The notes under the pieces were generated by a model. The model ran no database searches, was not told the origin of the DNA, and was given only the letters and a program-made list of their open reading frames with translations. DNA of 49,881 nt from Aquipseudomonas alcaligenes NBRC 14159 (GTDB taxonomy: Bacteria > Pseudomonadota > Gammaproteobacteria > Pseudomonadales > Pseudomonadaceae), in NCBI RefSeq assembly GCF_000467105.1, contig NZ_BATI01000040.1:1-49881 (forward strand). The letters are read 5' to 3'. The position numbers were made by a program, and so were the translations under genes. Below, piece by piece: positions 42,561-49,881 of this stretch (the stretch's first letter is position 1; every line of letters starts with the position of its first letter).

Positions 42561-43403
42561 ATGAAGACCTTCCACCCGTTGGCCCTGGCCGTGCTCGCCG
42601 GCCTCGCCGCCACCCCGGCTTTCGCCGCCGAGCCCAAGGGCCAGGTGCTGGTGCTGCTGTCCAGCGAGAACCAGCTGGTGCTCAAAGATGGCCAGCACTA
42701 CGCCACCGGCTACTACCTCAACGAGTTCGGCGTGCCGGCCGACTGCCTGCTCAAGGCCGGCTACGAGCTGGTGCTGGTGACGCCCAGGGGCAATGCGCCG
42801 AGCGTGGATCAGAAGTCCGTCGACCCGCAGTACTTCGGCGGCGACGCCGCCGAGATGCAGCGCATCCAGCAGGTGGTGGCCGGGCTGCCGGGCATCGAAG
42901 ACAGCCTGTCGCTCGACGAGGTGCTGGCCGGTGACCTGGGGCAGTACGAGGGGCTGTTCATCCCCGGTGGCCATGCGCCGCTGATCGACCTGGCCAACAA
43001 TCCGCAGGTCGGCGCCCTGCTGCGCCATTTCCACCAGGCCGGCAAGCCCACCGCCGCCATCTGCCACGGCCCCATCGCGCTGCTGGCGGCGCAGGCCGAC
43101 CCACAGGGCTACGAGGCGGCGCTGGTCAGCGGCGAACGGCCGGCGGCCAAGGACTGGACCTACCAGGGCTACCGCATGACCATCTTCTCCGACCCGGAGG
43201 AGGCGGTGTTCGAAGGCTCCCTGGATGGCGCGCGCATCCGCTACTACCCGGCCCCGGCAATGGCCGCTGCCGGTGGCGACATGCAGTACGCCAAGGCCTG
43301 GCAGCCGCACGTGGTGGTCGACCGCGAGCTGATCACCGGGCAGAACCCCTTCTCCGACAAGGCCCTGGCCGAGGCCCTGATCGACCAGCTGGAGGCGCGC
43401 TGA
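42561..43403 (+). CDS. Exported DJ-1/PfpI-family protein (class I amidotransferase fold)
   Basis: A 280-residue protein with a Sec signal peptide (MKTFHPLALAVLAGLAATPAFA), so probably periplasmic, which is uncommon for this family. The nucleophile elbow is AICHGP with C168, and the acidic partner region is FIPGGHAPLIDL. Relatives include Hsp31-type glyoxalase III and chaperones. A role in breaking down methylglyoxal-like carbonyls outside the cytoplasm is inferred from family and context. GGAGA precedes the ATG. A LysR-type operator sits about 95 nt upstream. Confidence 0.87.
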   Translation: MKTFHPLALAVLAGLAATPAFAAEPKGQVLVLLSSENQLVLKDGQHYATGYYLNEFGVPADCLLKAGYELVLVTPRGNAPSVDQKSVDPQYFGGDAAEMQRIQQVVAGLPGIEDSLSLDEVLAGDLGQYEGLFIPGGHAPLIDLANNPQVGALLRHFHQAGKPTAAICHGPIALLAAQADPQGYEAALVSGERPAAKDWTYQGYRMTIFSDPEEAVFEGSLDGARIRYYPAPAMAAAGGDMQYAKAWQPHVVVDRELITGQNPFSDKALAEALIDQLEAR

Positions 43404-43501
43404 GCCAGCAGGCGCCTGTCCTGAAGGATGCGCCGGGCGCTTTTCAGCGGCTCGGCGAGCGGTGCCCGCCGCAGGTTGGCAGCCGGCTGGGCGATATCCG
43501 C

Positions 43502-43518
43502 TTTCTGGATGCGAGAAA
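43502..43518. promoter_or_regulatory. Probable LysR operator, copy 2
   Basis: TTTCT-GGATGCG-AGAAA, an inverted repeat with 5-bp arms. With flanks it reads CTTTCTGGATGCGAGAAATA against CTTTTTGGATACCAGAAATA at copy 1. It lies 74 nt before the second DJ-1 gene, which suggests that this gene has its own promoter under the same LysR regulator. Confidence 0.6.
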
Positions 43519-43592
43519 TATACCGGGCCATAGCGGCCGACCTACCCTCTACCCATAGCCATCGCAGCGGGCCCAGGCCCGAGGAGCTGACC

Positions 43593-44276
43593 ATGAAGAT
43601 TCTGCTGGTACTCACCTCCCACGACCAACTCGGCAACACCGGGCACAAGACCGGCTTCTGGCTGGAGGAATTCGCCTCGCCCTATTACGTGTTCAAGGAT
43701 GCCGGGGCGCAGATCACCCTGGCCTCGCCCAAGGGCGGCCAGCCGCCGATCGACCCGAAGAGCGATGCCCCTGACGCGCAGACCGCCGCCACCCGGCGCT
43801 TTGCCGAGGACGCCGAGGCGCAGCAACTGCTGGCCACCAGCGTGCCGCTGACGCAGGTGCGCGCCGAAGACTTCGATGCGCTGTTCTACCCTGGCGGCCA
43901 TGGCCCGCTCTGGGATCTGGCCGAGGACGCCACTTCCGTCGCCCTGATCGAGCGCTTCATCGCCCTCGGCAAGCCGGTAGGCGCGGTCTGTCACGCGCCG
44001 GGCGTGCTGCGCCATGTCAAGGCCGCGGACGGCACGCCGCTGGTGCGCGGCAAGCGCGTCACCGGCTTCAGCAACAGCGAGGAAGAGGCGGTTGCTTTGA
44101 CCGACGTGGTGCCCTTCCTGGTCGAGGACATGCTCAAGGCCCACGGCGGCGTCTATGGCCGGGCGGCCGACTGGCACAGCCATGTCGAGGTCGACGGTCT
44201 GCTGGTCACCGGGCAGAATCCCGCTTCCTCGGACGCCAGTGCCGAGGCCCTGCTGACCCTTGTGGAACGGAACTGA
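43593..44276 (+). CDS. DJ-1/PfpI-family protein, Hsp31-like
   Basis: A 227-residue cytoplasmic member of the DJ-1/PfpI family, with C133 in AVCHAP and the acidic segment LFYPGGHGPLWDLAED. It resembles Hsp31-type glyoxalase III, which converts methylglyoxal to lactate without glutathione. I chose the ATG at 43593, with GAGGAG at 43581-43586; the open frame upstream looks non-coding. The glyoxalase I gene begins 3 nt after its stop, so both a glutathione-dependent and an independent route are encoded side by side. Confidence 0.88.
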   Translation: MKILLVLTSHDQLGNTGHKTGFWLEEFASPYYVFKDAGAQITLASPKGGQPPIDPKSDAPDAQTAATRRFAEDAEAQQLLATSVPLTQVRAEDFDALFYPGGHGPLWDLAEDATSVALIERFIALGKPVGAVCHAPGVLRHVKAADGTPLVRGKRVTGFSNSEEEAVALTDVVPFLVEDMLKAHGGVYGRAADWHSHVEVDGLLVTGQNPASSDASAEALLTLVERN

Positions 44277-44279
44277 GCG

Positions 44280-44699
44280 ATGAAATACCTGCACACCATG
44301 GTGCGCGTCCGTGATCTGGACGCCTCCCTGCGCTTCTACCGCGATGCCCTCGGCCTGGAAGTACTCAAGCAGCGCGACTACCCCCAGGGCCGCTTCACCC
44401 TGGTCTACCTGGCTGCCCCGGGCGATGCGGATGCCCAGGTCGAGCTGACCTACAACTGGGACCCCGAGGACTACGGCAGCGCGCGCAACTTCGGCCACCT
44501 GGCCTATGCGGTGGACGACATCTACGCCGCCTGCCTGCGCCTGCAGGAACACGGCGTGACCATCAACCGCCCGCCGCGTGACGGCCACATGGCCTTCGTG
44601 CGCTCGCCGGACCAGATCTCCATCGAGCTGCTGCAGAAGGGCGAGCCGCTGGCGCCGGCCGAACCCTGGGTGTCCATGCCCAACGTCGGCAGCTGGTGA
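44280..44699 (+). CDS. gloA: Lactoylglutathione lyase (glyoxalase I)
   Basis: A 139-residue VOC-fold enzyme that isomerises the methylglyoxal-glutathione hemithioacetal to lactoylglutathione. The metal ligands H5, E55, H73 and E116 correspond to the four ligands of E. coli GlxI, so a Ni/Co-type enzyme is likely. It is translated right after the Hsp31-like gene. Pseudomonads often have several gloA paralogues, so the symbol denotes the family only. Confidence 0.85.
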   Translation: MKYLHTMVRVRDLDASLRFYRDALGLEVLKQRDYPQGRFTLVYLAAPGDADAQVELTYNWDPEDYGSARNFGHLAYAVDDIYAACLRLQEHGVTINRPPRDGHMAFVRSPDQISIELLQKGEPLAPAEPWVSMPNVGSW

Positions 44700-44706
44700 G
44701 CGCGCG

Positions 44707-45363
44707 GTGCGCCTGAACGCCGACTTCGCCCTGCCCGTGGTGATCCGCCCGGGCGATACGCCCTGGGTGGCCTCGCCGCTGGCCGGGGTGGAGCGGCGGA
44801 TGCTCGACCGCATCGGCGAGGAGCTGGCGCGGGCCACCTCCATCGTGCGCTACGCGCCGGGCTCGCACTTCAGCGCGCACGGGCATCCGGGCGGTGAGGA
44901 ATTCCTGGTGCTGGAGGGGGTGTTCTCCGACGAACGCGGCGACTATCCGGCCGGCACCTACGTGCGCAATCCCATCGGCAGCCGCCACGCGCCGTTCAGC
45001 CGCGAGGGCTGCACGATTTTCGTCAAGCTGATGCAGTTCGACGCGGCCGACCGCGCCGAAGTGGTGATCGACAGCCGCCGCGCCGAGTGGACGCCGGGGA
45101 CGCTGCCCGGCCAGCGCGAGCTGGCCCTGCACGCGTTCGCCGCCGAGCAGGTGCGCCTGCAGCGCTGGGCGCCCGGCACCGCGCAAGCACTACAGGGCTA
45201 TCCCGGCGGCGCCGAGTTGCTCGTGCTCGAAGGCAGCCTGCAGGACGAGCGTGGGACCTATCCTGCGGGCAGCTGGCTGCGCTACCCGGCGCAGTTCAGC
45301 CATAGCCCGGGCAGCAACGAGGGCTGCCTGCTCTGGTGCAAGAGCGGGCATCTCGCGCCCTAG
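44707..45363 (+). CDS. ChrR-like double-cupin protein
   Basis: A 218-residue protein with two cupin units. The first (about 40-105) keeps the metal ligands H54, H58, H60 and E64 (HFSAHGHPGGEEFLVLEG). The second (about 150-215, GYPGGAELLVLEGSLQDE) has lost the His residues. This pattern is that of the C-terminal domain of the anti-sigma factor ChrR, but the zinc-binding anti-sigma part is absent. Related stand-alone cupins often accompany oxidative or carbonyl-stress genes. It has a GTG start at 44707, 7 nt after gloA. Its stop overlaps that of the convergent Old Yellow Enzyme gene. Confidence 0.82.
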   Translation: MRLNADFALPVVIRPGDTPWVASPLAGVERRMLDRIGEELARATSIVRYAPGSHFSAHGHPGGEEFLVLEGVFSDERGDYPAGTYVRNPIGSRHAPFSREGCTIFVKLMQFDAADRAEVVIDSRRAEWTPGTLPGQRELALHAFAAEQVRLQRWAPGTAQALQGYPGGAELLVLEGSLQDERGTYPAGSWLRYPAQFSHSPGSNEGCLLWCKSGHLAP

Positions 45364-46586
45364 GCGCTGGCCATCAGGCGCCGGTACTGACGGGCACGGC
45401 GGGCGGTCTTCAGCTGCTCGGCGAGCAGCGCGCGCAGCGGTGACACGCCGGGGTTGGGGCGCCGGCCCTGGCTGAGGCGGCGCAGCTGGTACTTCACCGC
45501 CGCCATATAGGCCAGCGACGCCAGCGCCTTGCGCTTCCAGCGGATCGGCGGCAGTTCGGCCGTGCTGTTCTGCCCGGCCTGCCACTGACGCGGCAGGGCC
45601 GGTTCGATGGCCAGCGCGGTGGCGATGCCGGCCATGGCCAGGCCGCTGTCGAGCACCTGCTGCACCACCGGCAGGCGACGGATGCCGCCGGTGACCATCA
45701 CCGGCATGCGTGCCACCTGGGCGATCTCACGGGCGAATTCGAGGAAGTAGGCCTCGCGCGCCAGGGTGCGGCCGTCGCGGGCGTCGCCCTGCATGGCCGG
45801 TGCCTCGTAGCTGCCGCCGGACAGCTCGACCAGATCGACGTCCAGTTCATTGAGCATCTGCACCACGCGCTTGGCATCGCTGGCGTCGAAGCCGCCGCGC
45901 TGGAAGTCCGCTGAGTTCAGCTTGACCGCCACGCAGAAGCCTGGCGCCACCTGCGCGCGCACCGCCTTGACCACCTCCAGCAACAGGCGCGCGCGGTTCT
46001 CGATGGGGCCGCCCCAGCTGTCCGTGCGATGGTTGCTCAGCGGCGAGAGGAACTGGCTGAGCAGGTAACCGTGCGCGGCGTGGATCTGCACGCCGGTGAA
46101 GCCGGCCTGCTCGGCCAGTGCGGCGCTGCGGGCGAAGCGCTGGATCAGCTCGCCGATTTCCTCGTCGCTCAGCGGCCGCGGCAGCGGGAACATCTTGGAG
46201 AAGCTGCCCAGTTCCAGGGCCACGGCCGAGGGTGCCACGGTCGGCTGGCCGAGGTTGGCCTGCATCTGCCGGCCGGGGTGGTTGAGCTGCATCCAGAACT
46301 GCGCGCCCTGGGCGCGGCCGATGCGCGCCCAGTCGCGGAAGCGTTGCAGCAGGCGGTCGTCCTCCAGCACCACGCCGCCGGGGCCGGTCATGGCGCGGCG
46401 GTCGATCATCACGTTGCCGGTCAGCAGCAGGCCGGCGCCACCCTCGGCCCAGGCCTGGTACAGGCGCAGCAGTTCGGCCGAGGGGCCCTGGTCGAGGGCG
46501 GCCAGGTTTTCCTCCATCGCCGCCTTGGCGATGCGGTTGGGGATCTGGGTGCCGTTGGGCAGTAGCAGGGGCTGGAAGGCGTTCAT
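45360..46586 (-). CDS. Old Yellow Enzyme-family NADH:flavin oxidoreductase
   Basis: A 408-residue FMN-dependent ene-reductase-like enzyme. The TIM barrel contains HAAHGYLLSQF (H169, H172, Y174), and phosphate binding is in MVTGGIRR. These enzymes reduce the C=C bond of enones, quinones and nitro compounds with NAD(P)H, removing electrophiles. The last 70 residues are basic and extend beyond the barrel. Its promoter has a MerR-type 19-bp spacer, and the merR-like gene is divergent, so induction by an electrophile is likely. Confidence 0.9.
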   Translation of the reverse strand: MNAFQPLLLPNGTQIPNRIAKAAMEENLAALDQGPSAELLRLYQAWAEGGAGLLLTGNVMIDRRAMTGPGGVVLEDDRLLQRFRDWARIGRAQGAQFWMQLNHPGRQMQANLGQPTVAPSAVALELGSFSKMFPLPRPLSDEEIGELIQRFARSAALAEQAGFTGVQIHAAHGYLLSQFLSPLSNHRTDSWGGPIENRARLLLEVVKAVRAQVAPGFCVAVKLNSADFQRGGFDASDAKRVVQMLNELDVDLVELSGGSYEAPAMQGDARDGRTLAREAYFLEFAREIAQVARMPVMVTGGIRRLPVVQQVLDSGLAMAGIATALAIEPALPRQWQAGQNSTAELPPIRWKRKALASLAYMAAVKYQLRRLSQGRRPNPGVSPLRALLAEQLKTARRARQYRRLMASA

Positions 46587-46614
46587 GGAGGGCTCCGCGG
46601 TGGCGTGTGCGGCA

Positions 46615-46645
46615 AGACTAAGGTTAAAGTCAACTTCAAGGTCAA
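46615..46645 (-). promoter_or_regulatory. MerR-type promoter with 19-bp spacer
   Basis: Read on the minus strand: -35 TTGACC (46645-46640), 19 nt, -10 TAGTCT (46620-46615). The spacer holds an imperfect palindrome centred on AAGTTGACTT. An over-long spacer spanned by a dyad is the hallmark of promoters activated by MerR-family regulators. It is directed at the Old Yellow Enzyme gene, 28 nt away. Confidence 0.7.
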
Positions 46646-46663
46646 TAGCCCGGAGGCATCGGC

Positions 46664-47071
46664 ATGAAAATCGGCGAACTGGCCAGGCGCACCGGCCTGG
46701 CGCCCTCGCGCATCCGCTTCTACGAGGCCAGCGGGCTGATCGCCGCGCAGCGCCAGAGCAACGGCTATCGCGACTACCCAGCGGAGGCCGAGCAAACCCT
46801 GGCGGTGATCGCCTGTGCCCAGCAGTCGGGCTTCAGCCTGGAGGAAATCCGCCGCCTGCTGCCCGACCCGGTGGCCAAGAGTTGGCCGCACGACGAGCTG
46901 CTGGCCGCGCTCAGGGCCAAGGTCGGCGAGATCGAGGCGATGCAGGCGCGCCTGGCGCAGAACCGCGCGCAACTGCTGGCCACCATCGCCGACATCGAGA
47001 ACAAGCCGGCGGGCATGCAGTGCGCGGAGAACGCCGAGCGCATGCTGGCCAGGCTGCACGAGCGCCAGTAG
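46664..47071 (+). CDS. MerR-family transcriptional regulator
   Basis: A 135-residue regulator. The winged HTH is MKIGELARRTGLAPSRIRFYEASGLI, followed by a dimerisation coiled coil (about 80-120). Two features matter for the signal: there is one Cys in the first half (C45-type, AVIACAQQSGF) and one late (MQCAENAERM, about residue 121), but not the metal-binding pattern of CueR or MerR. Sensing of organic electrophiles is thus more likely than metals. CGGAGG precedes the ATG. It is divergent from the Old Yellow Enzyme gene, its probable target. Confidence 0.92.
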   Translation: MKIGELARRTGLAPSRIRFYEASGLIAAQRQSNGYRDYPAEAEQTLAVIACAQQSGFSLEEIRRLLPDPVAKSWPHDELLAALRAKVGEIEAMQARLAQNRAQLLATIADIENKPAGMQCAENAERMLARLHERQ

Positions 47072-47155
47072 CCCGCACCTATACTCAGGAAGGACGGGCG
47101 CAGCGGCGCCATCTGCTCCCGCCCGCGGGCCCGGCATGGCGCGGGAGGCATCGAG

Positions 47156-48106
47156 ATGCCCTGGCTGCGCCTGCTCCTCGCCGCGCCGCTGCTGGCGCTG
47201 GCGGCTTGCGCCTCGGCACCGCCGGTGCAGGTTTCCGCGCACACCTGGAGCCAGGTCGACCAGGCCATCGCTGCCGCCTCGCGCGAGGCCGAAGACCAGG
47301 CCCGCCAGTACGCGGTGGCGGCCATGGGGCGCTGGCTGCTGCTGGTGCAGCAGCAGACCGAGGAGGAGTTCATTCCCTGGTTCTCCGGCTACTGGACCCA
47401 GCAGTGGCTGGGCATCCGGGTGTCCTGGTACAAGCTCGGCGGCGACGAGGTGGAGCGGCTGGCCGCCTACCTGCAGGAGGAGTACCGCGAGCAGGTGCTG
47501 GAGCCGGTGGCCGAGGACATCTCGCCCGAGCGCATCCAGCGCGGCGCCCTGAGAATCTACATACGCCAGCTGGATATGCGCCTGCAGAGCATGGCGGCGC
47601 GTCATGGCGTACCGCAGCCACAGTTCGAGGCGCGCCTCGACGCACTGCCAGCCATCAGCGGCCCTCCCGATGCCTCGCTCCTGCAGCTGCTGCGTGCCGA
47701 TCCGCTGGAACGCCTGCCGGCCTATGCGGTGCTGCTCGAACGGGTGCAGGTGAGCCCCGGTGGCGACTGGTCCAGCGATCCCGGCATCTCCCTGGTGGCC
47801 GCGCGTACCAGCGAGCGGCTGGTCGATGAGATGGCCACCAGTGGCGCCGCCAGCGCGCTATCGGCACTGCTCGGACGGGCTGCCGGCGGTGCGCTGTCGC
47901 TGGGCGTGACCCTGTTCACCGCCATCGCCCGGGCCAACGACCGGCCGCAGAGCGAGGCGCAGCTGCGCCTTGGCCTGCAGGCGACCCTGGAGCAGGAAAC
48001 CCAGGCCCTGCTGCGCAGCCGCGAACACGGTGTGCTGGCCGGCGTCTGGCAACTGTCCGGGCAGATCGAGCGCGGGCTGGGGCAACCCTTCAGCTACCGC
48101 CCCTGA
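47156..48106 (+). CDS. Hypothetical lipoprotein
   Basis: A 316-residue predicted lipoprotein: signal MPWLRLLLAAPLLALAAC with lipobox LAAC. The mature part is mostly helical, with a Trp-rich stretch (EEFIPWFSGYWTQQWLGIRVSWYKLGGDEV) and a Gly/Ala-rich hydrophobic segment near residues 230-265 that may enter a membrane. I do not recognise a domain. GGGAGG precedes the ATG. It stands alone after the merR-like gene, from which it is separated by 84 nt. Confidence 0.75.
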   Translation: MPWLRLLLAAPLLALAACASAPPVQVSAHTWSQVDQAIAAASREAEDQARQYAVAAMGRWLLLVQQQTEEEFIPWFSGYWTQQWLGIRVSWYKLGGDEVERLAAYLQEEYREQVLEPVAEDISPERIQRGALRIYIRQLDMRLQSMAARHGVPQPQFEARLDALPAISGPPDASLLQLLRADPLERLPAYAVLLERVQVSPGGDWSSDPGISLVAARTSERLVDEMATSGAASALSALLGRAAGGALSLGVTLFTAIARANDRPQSEAQLRLGLQATLEQETQALLRSREHGVLAGVWQLSGQIERGLGQPFSYRP

Positions 48107-48433
48107 ACTTGATTGTTTAGCGGATTCCTAACTGAAAGTGCAAAGAATCGGATTTAAACCCCGTTAGCCGCCGTGCGAGGCTGCGGAATCATGAATTTCC
48201 CTTCCTTTCCTATCGCCTGCGCGCGGCCCCTCTGGTGGGGGCGCCGTGGCTACCCCGTGCTGGCCTTCTGGGCCCTCTGGCACTGCCGTCACGCGCGGCC
48301 TCCGGATGCCAGTTTCGCCGCCTGAACCACGCAGCCGCTGTGCTGCTCCCCGCTTGCCTGCCGTGGCGCAGCGAGCGCTCCGTACAGAACAAGAATCGCC
48401 GGCCACGTACTGCCGGCCGCAGAGGAAAACACG
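48107..48433 (+). other. Long leader upstream of the PuuB-like gene
   Basis: 327 nt without a supported gene. The first 60 nt are moderately AT-rich and could hold a promoter, though no clear pair stands out. GCCGGC (48398-48403) and GCCGGC (48412-48417) can form a 6-bp hairpin just before AGAGGAA, the Shine-Dalgarno of the next gene. Confidence 0.45.
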
Positions 48434-49747
48434 ATGAACGCCGCCACCCGCCCCGTGATCGCCGCCGCCGAGCGCGCCCCGTCCTACTACAGCGCCACGC
48501 TGAACGAGGAAACCAACTACCCGACCCTGCAGGGCCAGGTCAGCGTCGACGTCGCCATCATCGGCGGCGGATTCACCGGCGTCGCCACTGCCGTGGAGCT
48601 GGCCGAGCGCGGCCTCAAGGTGGCCATAGTCGAGACCCACAAGATCGGCTGGGGCGCCACCGGGCGCAACGGTGGCCAGGTCACTGGCAGCCTGTCCGGC
48701 GATGCGGCCATGCGCAAGCAGATGCGCAACACTCTGGGCGAGGAGGTCGACGACTTCATCTGGCACCTGCGCTGGCGCGGTCACGAGATCATCAAGAACC
48801 GGGTGGCTAAGTACGGCATCCAGTGCGACCTGCGCCACGGCCACCTGCATGCGGCGATGAAGCCCTCGCACATGGACGATTTGCAGGCCTCCTATGCCGA
48901 GGCCGTCGAGCGCGGCATGGGCGATGACGTCAGCCTGCTGGACGCCGCCGGCGTGCGCGAGCACCTGGCCAGCGACCTGTACCTGGGCGCGATCAAGAAC
49001 ACCCGCAACATGCACCTGCACCCGCTCAACCTGTGCATCGGCGAGGCCAAGGCCGCCGAGAGCCTGGGCGCGCTGATCTTCGAGCATTCCGAGGTGCTGG
49101 ACATCATCCAGGGCGCCAACCCGGCGGTGATCACCGCTGGCGGCCGCATCGACGCCAAGCAGGTGCTGCTGGCCGGCGACGTCTACCACAAGCTGGCGCG
49201 CAAGCAGCTCAAGGGCATGATCTTCCCGGCCATGGGCGGCATCGTCACCACCGCGCCGCTGGGCGAGCTGGCCAAGGAACTCAACCCGCAGACCCTGGCC
49301 GTGTACGACTGCCGCTTCGTGCTCGACTACTACCGCATGACCGCCGACGGCCGCCTGCTGTTCGGCGGTGGCGCCAACTACTCGGGCCGCGACTCGCGCG
49401 ACATCGCCGGCGAACTGCGCCCGTGCATCGAGCGCACCTTCCCGCAGCTCAAGGGGGTGGAGATCGAGTTCCAGTGGAGCTGCGCCATGGGCATCGTGAT
49501 GAACCGCATCCCGCAGCTGGGCAAGCTGTCGCAGAACGTCTGGTACTGCCAGGGCTACTCCGGCCACGGCATCGCCACCACCCACATTATAGGCGAGATC
49601 ATGGCCAACGCCCTGACCGGCACCCTCGGCCACTACGACACCTTCGCCGCCTGCAAGCACATCAAGGTGCCGATGGGCGACGTGTTCGGCAACCCGATGC
49701 TGGCCGCCGGCATGTGGTATTACCAGATGATGGAAAAGCTGCGCTGA
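48434..49747 (+). CDS. FAD-dependent amine oxidase, PuuB-like
   Basis: A 437-residue DAO-fold flavoenzyme. FAD binding is by IIGGGFTGVATAVELAERG near residues 42-60 and by GWGATGRNGGQVTGSL. The C-terminal HGIATTHIIGEIMANAL segment is typical of gamma-glutamylputrescine oxidase (PuuB) and related enzymes. It would oxidise a glutamylated polyamine or an N-substituted amino acid to an aldehyde and H2O2. Pseudomonads carry many paralogues, and no other polyamine gene is seen here before the window ends, so the substrate is open. The ATG at 48434 has AGAGGAA upstream. Confidence 0.88.
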   Translation: MNAATRPVIAAAERAPSYYSATLNEETNYPTLQGQVSVDVAIIGGGFTGVATAVELAERGLKVAIVETHKIGWGATGRNGGQVTGSLSGDAAMRKQMRNTLGEEVDDFIWHLRWRGHEIIKNRVAKYGIQCDLRHGHLHAAMKPSHMDDLQASYAEAVERGMGDDVSLLDAAGVREHLASDLYLGAIKNTRNMHLHPLNLCIGEAKAAESLGALIFEHSEVLDIIQGANPAVITAGGRIDAKQVLLAGDVYHKLARKQLKGMIFPAMGGIVTTAPLGELAKELNPQTLAVYDCRFVLDYYRMTADGRLLFGGGANYSGRDSRDIAGELRPCIERTFPQLKGVEIEFQWSCAMGIVMNRIPQLGKLSQNVWYCQGYSGHGIATTHIIGEIMANALTGTLGHYDTFAACKHIKVPMGDVFGNPMLAAGMWYYQMMEKLR

Positions 49748-49867
49748 GGCGCAGCTGCTCTGCTACTCGGGTGTATGGGCTGTACGTGTTCGAGGGCGCT
49801 TGCTGGGCGTTCTTGAACTATGGAAGGGCGTGCGGTTTGTATTACGCGAGAGAAACGAGGTTGTGAC

Positions 49868-49881
49868 ATGTCTGCTTCCGG
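49868..49881 (+). CDS. Start of a gene cut by the window edge
   Basis: An ATG at 49868 with GAGG at 49857-49860 (7-nt gap) begins MSAS and runs off the window. It follows the PuuB-like gene by 120 nt. Only four codons are visible, so no function can be given. Confidence 0.4.

Noticed and set aside
48181..48433. Small frames on both strands before the PuuB-like gene
   Set aside because: No Shine-Dalgarno, no recognisable protein features, and composition typical of chance frames in GC-rich DNA.

Overview
The window looks like a chromosomal segment of a high-GC gammaproteobacterium, most probably Pseudomonas or a close relative. The evidence is an amino-acid chemoreceptor whose key residues fall at the same numbers as in P. 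aeruginosa PctA, a fused cysNC gene next to cysD, a 21-bp REP-type inverted pair, and several LysR, AraC and MerR regulators of pseudomonad type. I see no rRNA, tRNA, CRISPR array, transposase or phage gene.

Layout. Positions 1-8473 are mostly housekeeping genes: purU, a CBS-domain protein, a dCache chemoreceptor, a HerA-like ATPase, and cysD-cysNC, which make APS and PAPS. Positions 8580-11633 hold a minus-strand run of four closely packed genes: an alkaline-phosphatase-superfamily enzyme, a sulfotransferase, a small helical protein and a secreted esterase. An AT-rich divergent control region (11634-12316) follows. Positions 12317-32102 hold a plus-strand operon of six translationally coupled or nearly abutting genes, centred on two very large fatty-acid/polyketide synthases.

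The 12-32 kb operon is the striking part. The first synthase reads [degenerate NPD]-[NPD/enoyl reductase]-KS-AT-ACP-KR-DH. The second reads KS-AT-DH-phosphopantetheinyl transferase. Together they carry the functions of the PUFA synthase set PfaA/PfaB/PfaC/PfaD/PfaE, but condensed into two polypeptides with one internal ACP. A free ACP, a type I phosphodiesterase-like enzyme, an alpha/beta hydrolase fused to a probable seven-bladed beta-propeller, and a membrane protein follow. The membrane protein has the layout of an M50 peptidase fused to an HlyD adaptor, but its metal-site residues are gone. I infer a secondary-lipid pathway: a reduced acyl chain is built, perhaps sulfated or phospho-processed, then moved through the envelope. 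The product is not predictable from the sequence. The operon ends in a block of repeats and a probable bidirectional terminator.

Positions 32379-49881 are accessory chromosomal genes: a ferredoxin-reductase-like flavoprotein, a diguanylate cyclase, an Asp/Glu racemase, an RluA-type pseudouridine synthase, an AraC regulator with matching operators at two places, and an SDR with a divergent LysR regulator. Next comes a carbonyl-stress block: a LysR regulator, two DJ-1/PfpI proteins behind near-identical operator boxes, glyoxalase I, a ChrR-like cupin, and an Old Yellow Enzyme facing a MerR regulator across a 19-bp-spacer promoter. The window ends with a lipoprotein, a PuuB-like oxidase and the first codons of another gene.
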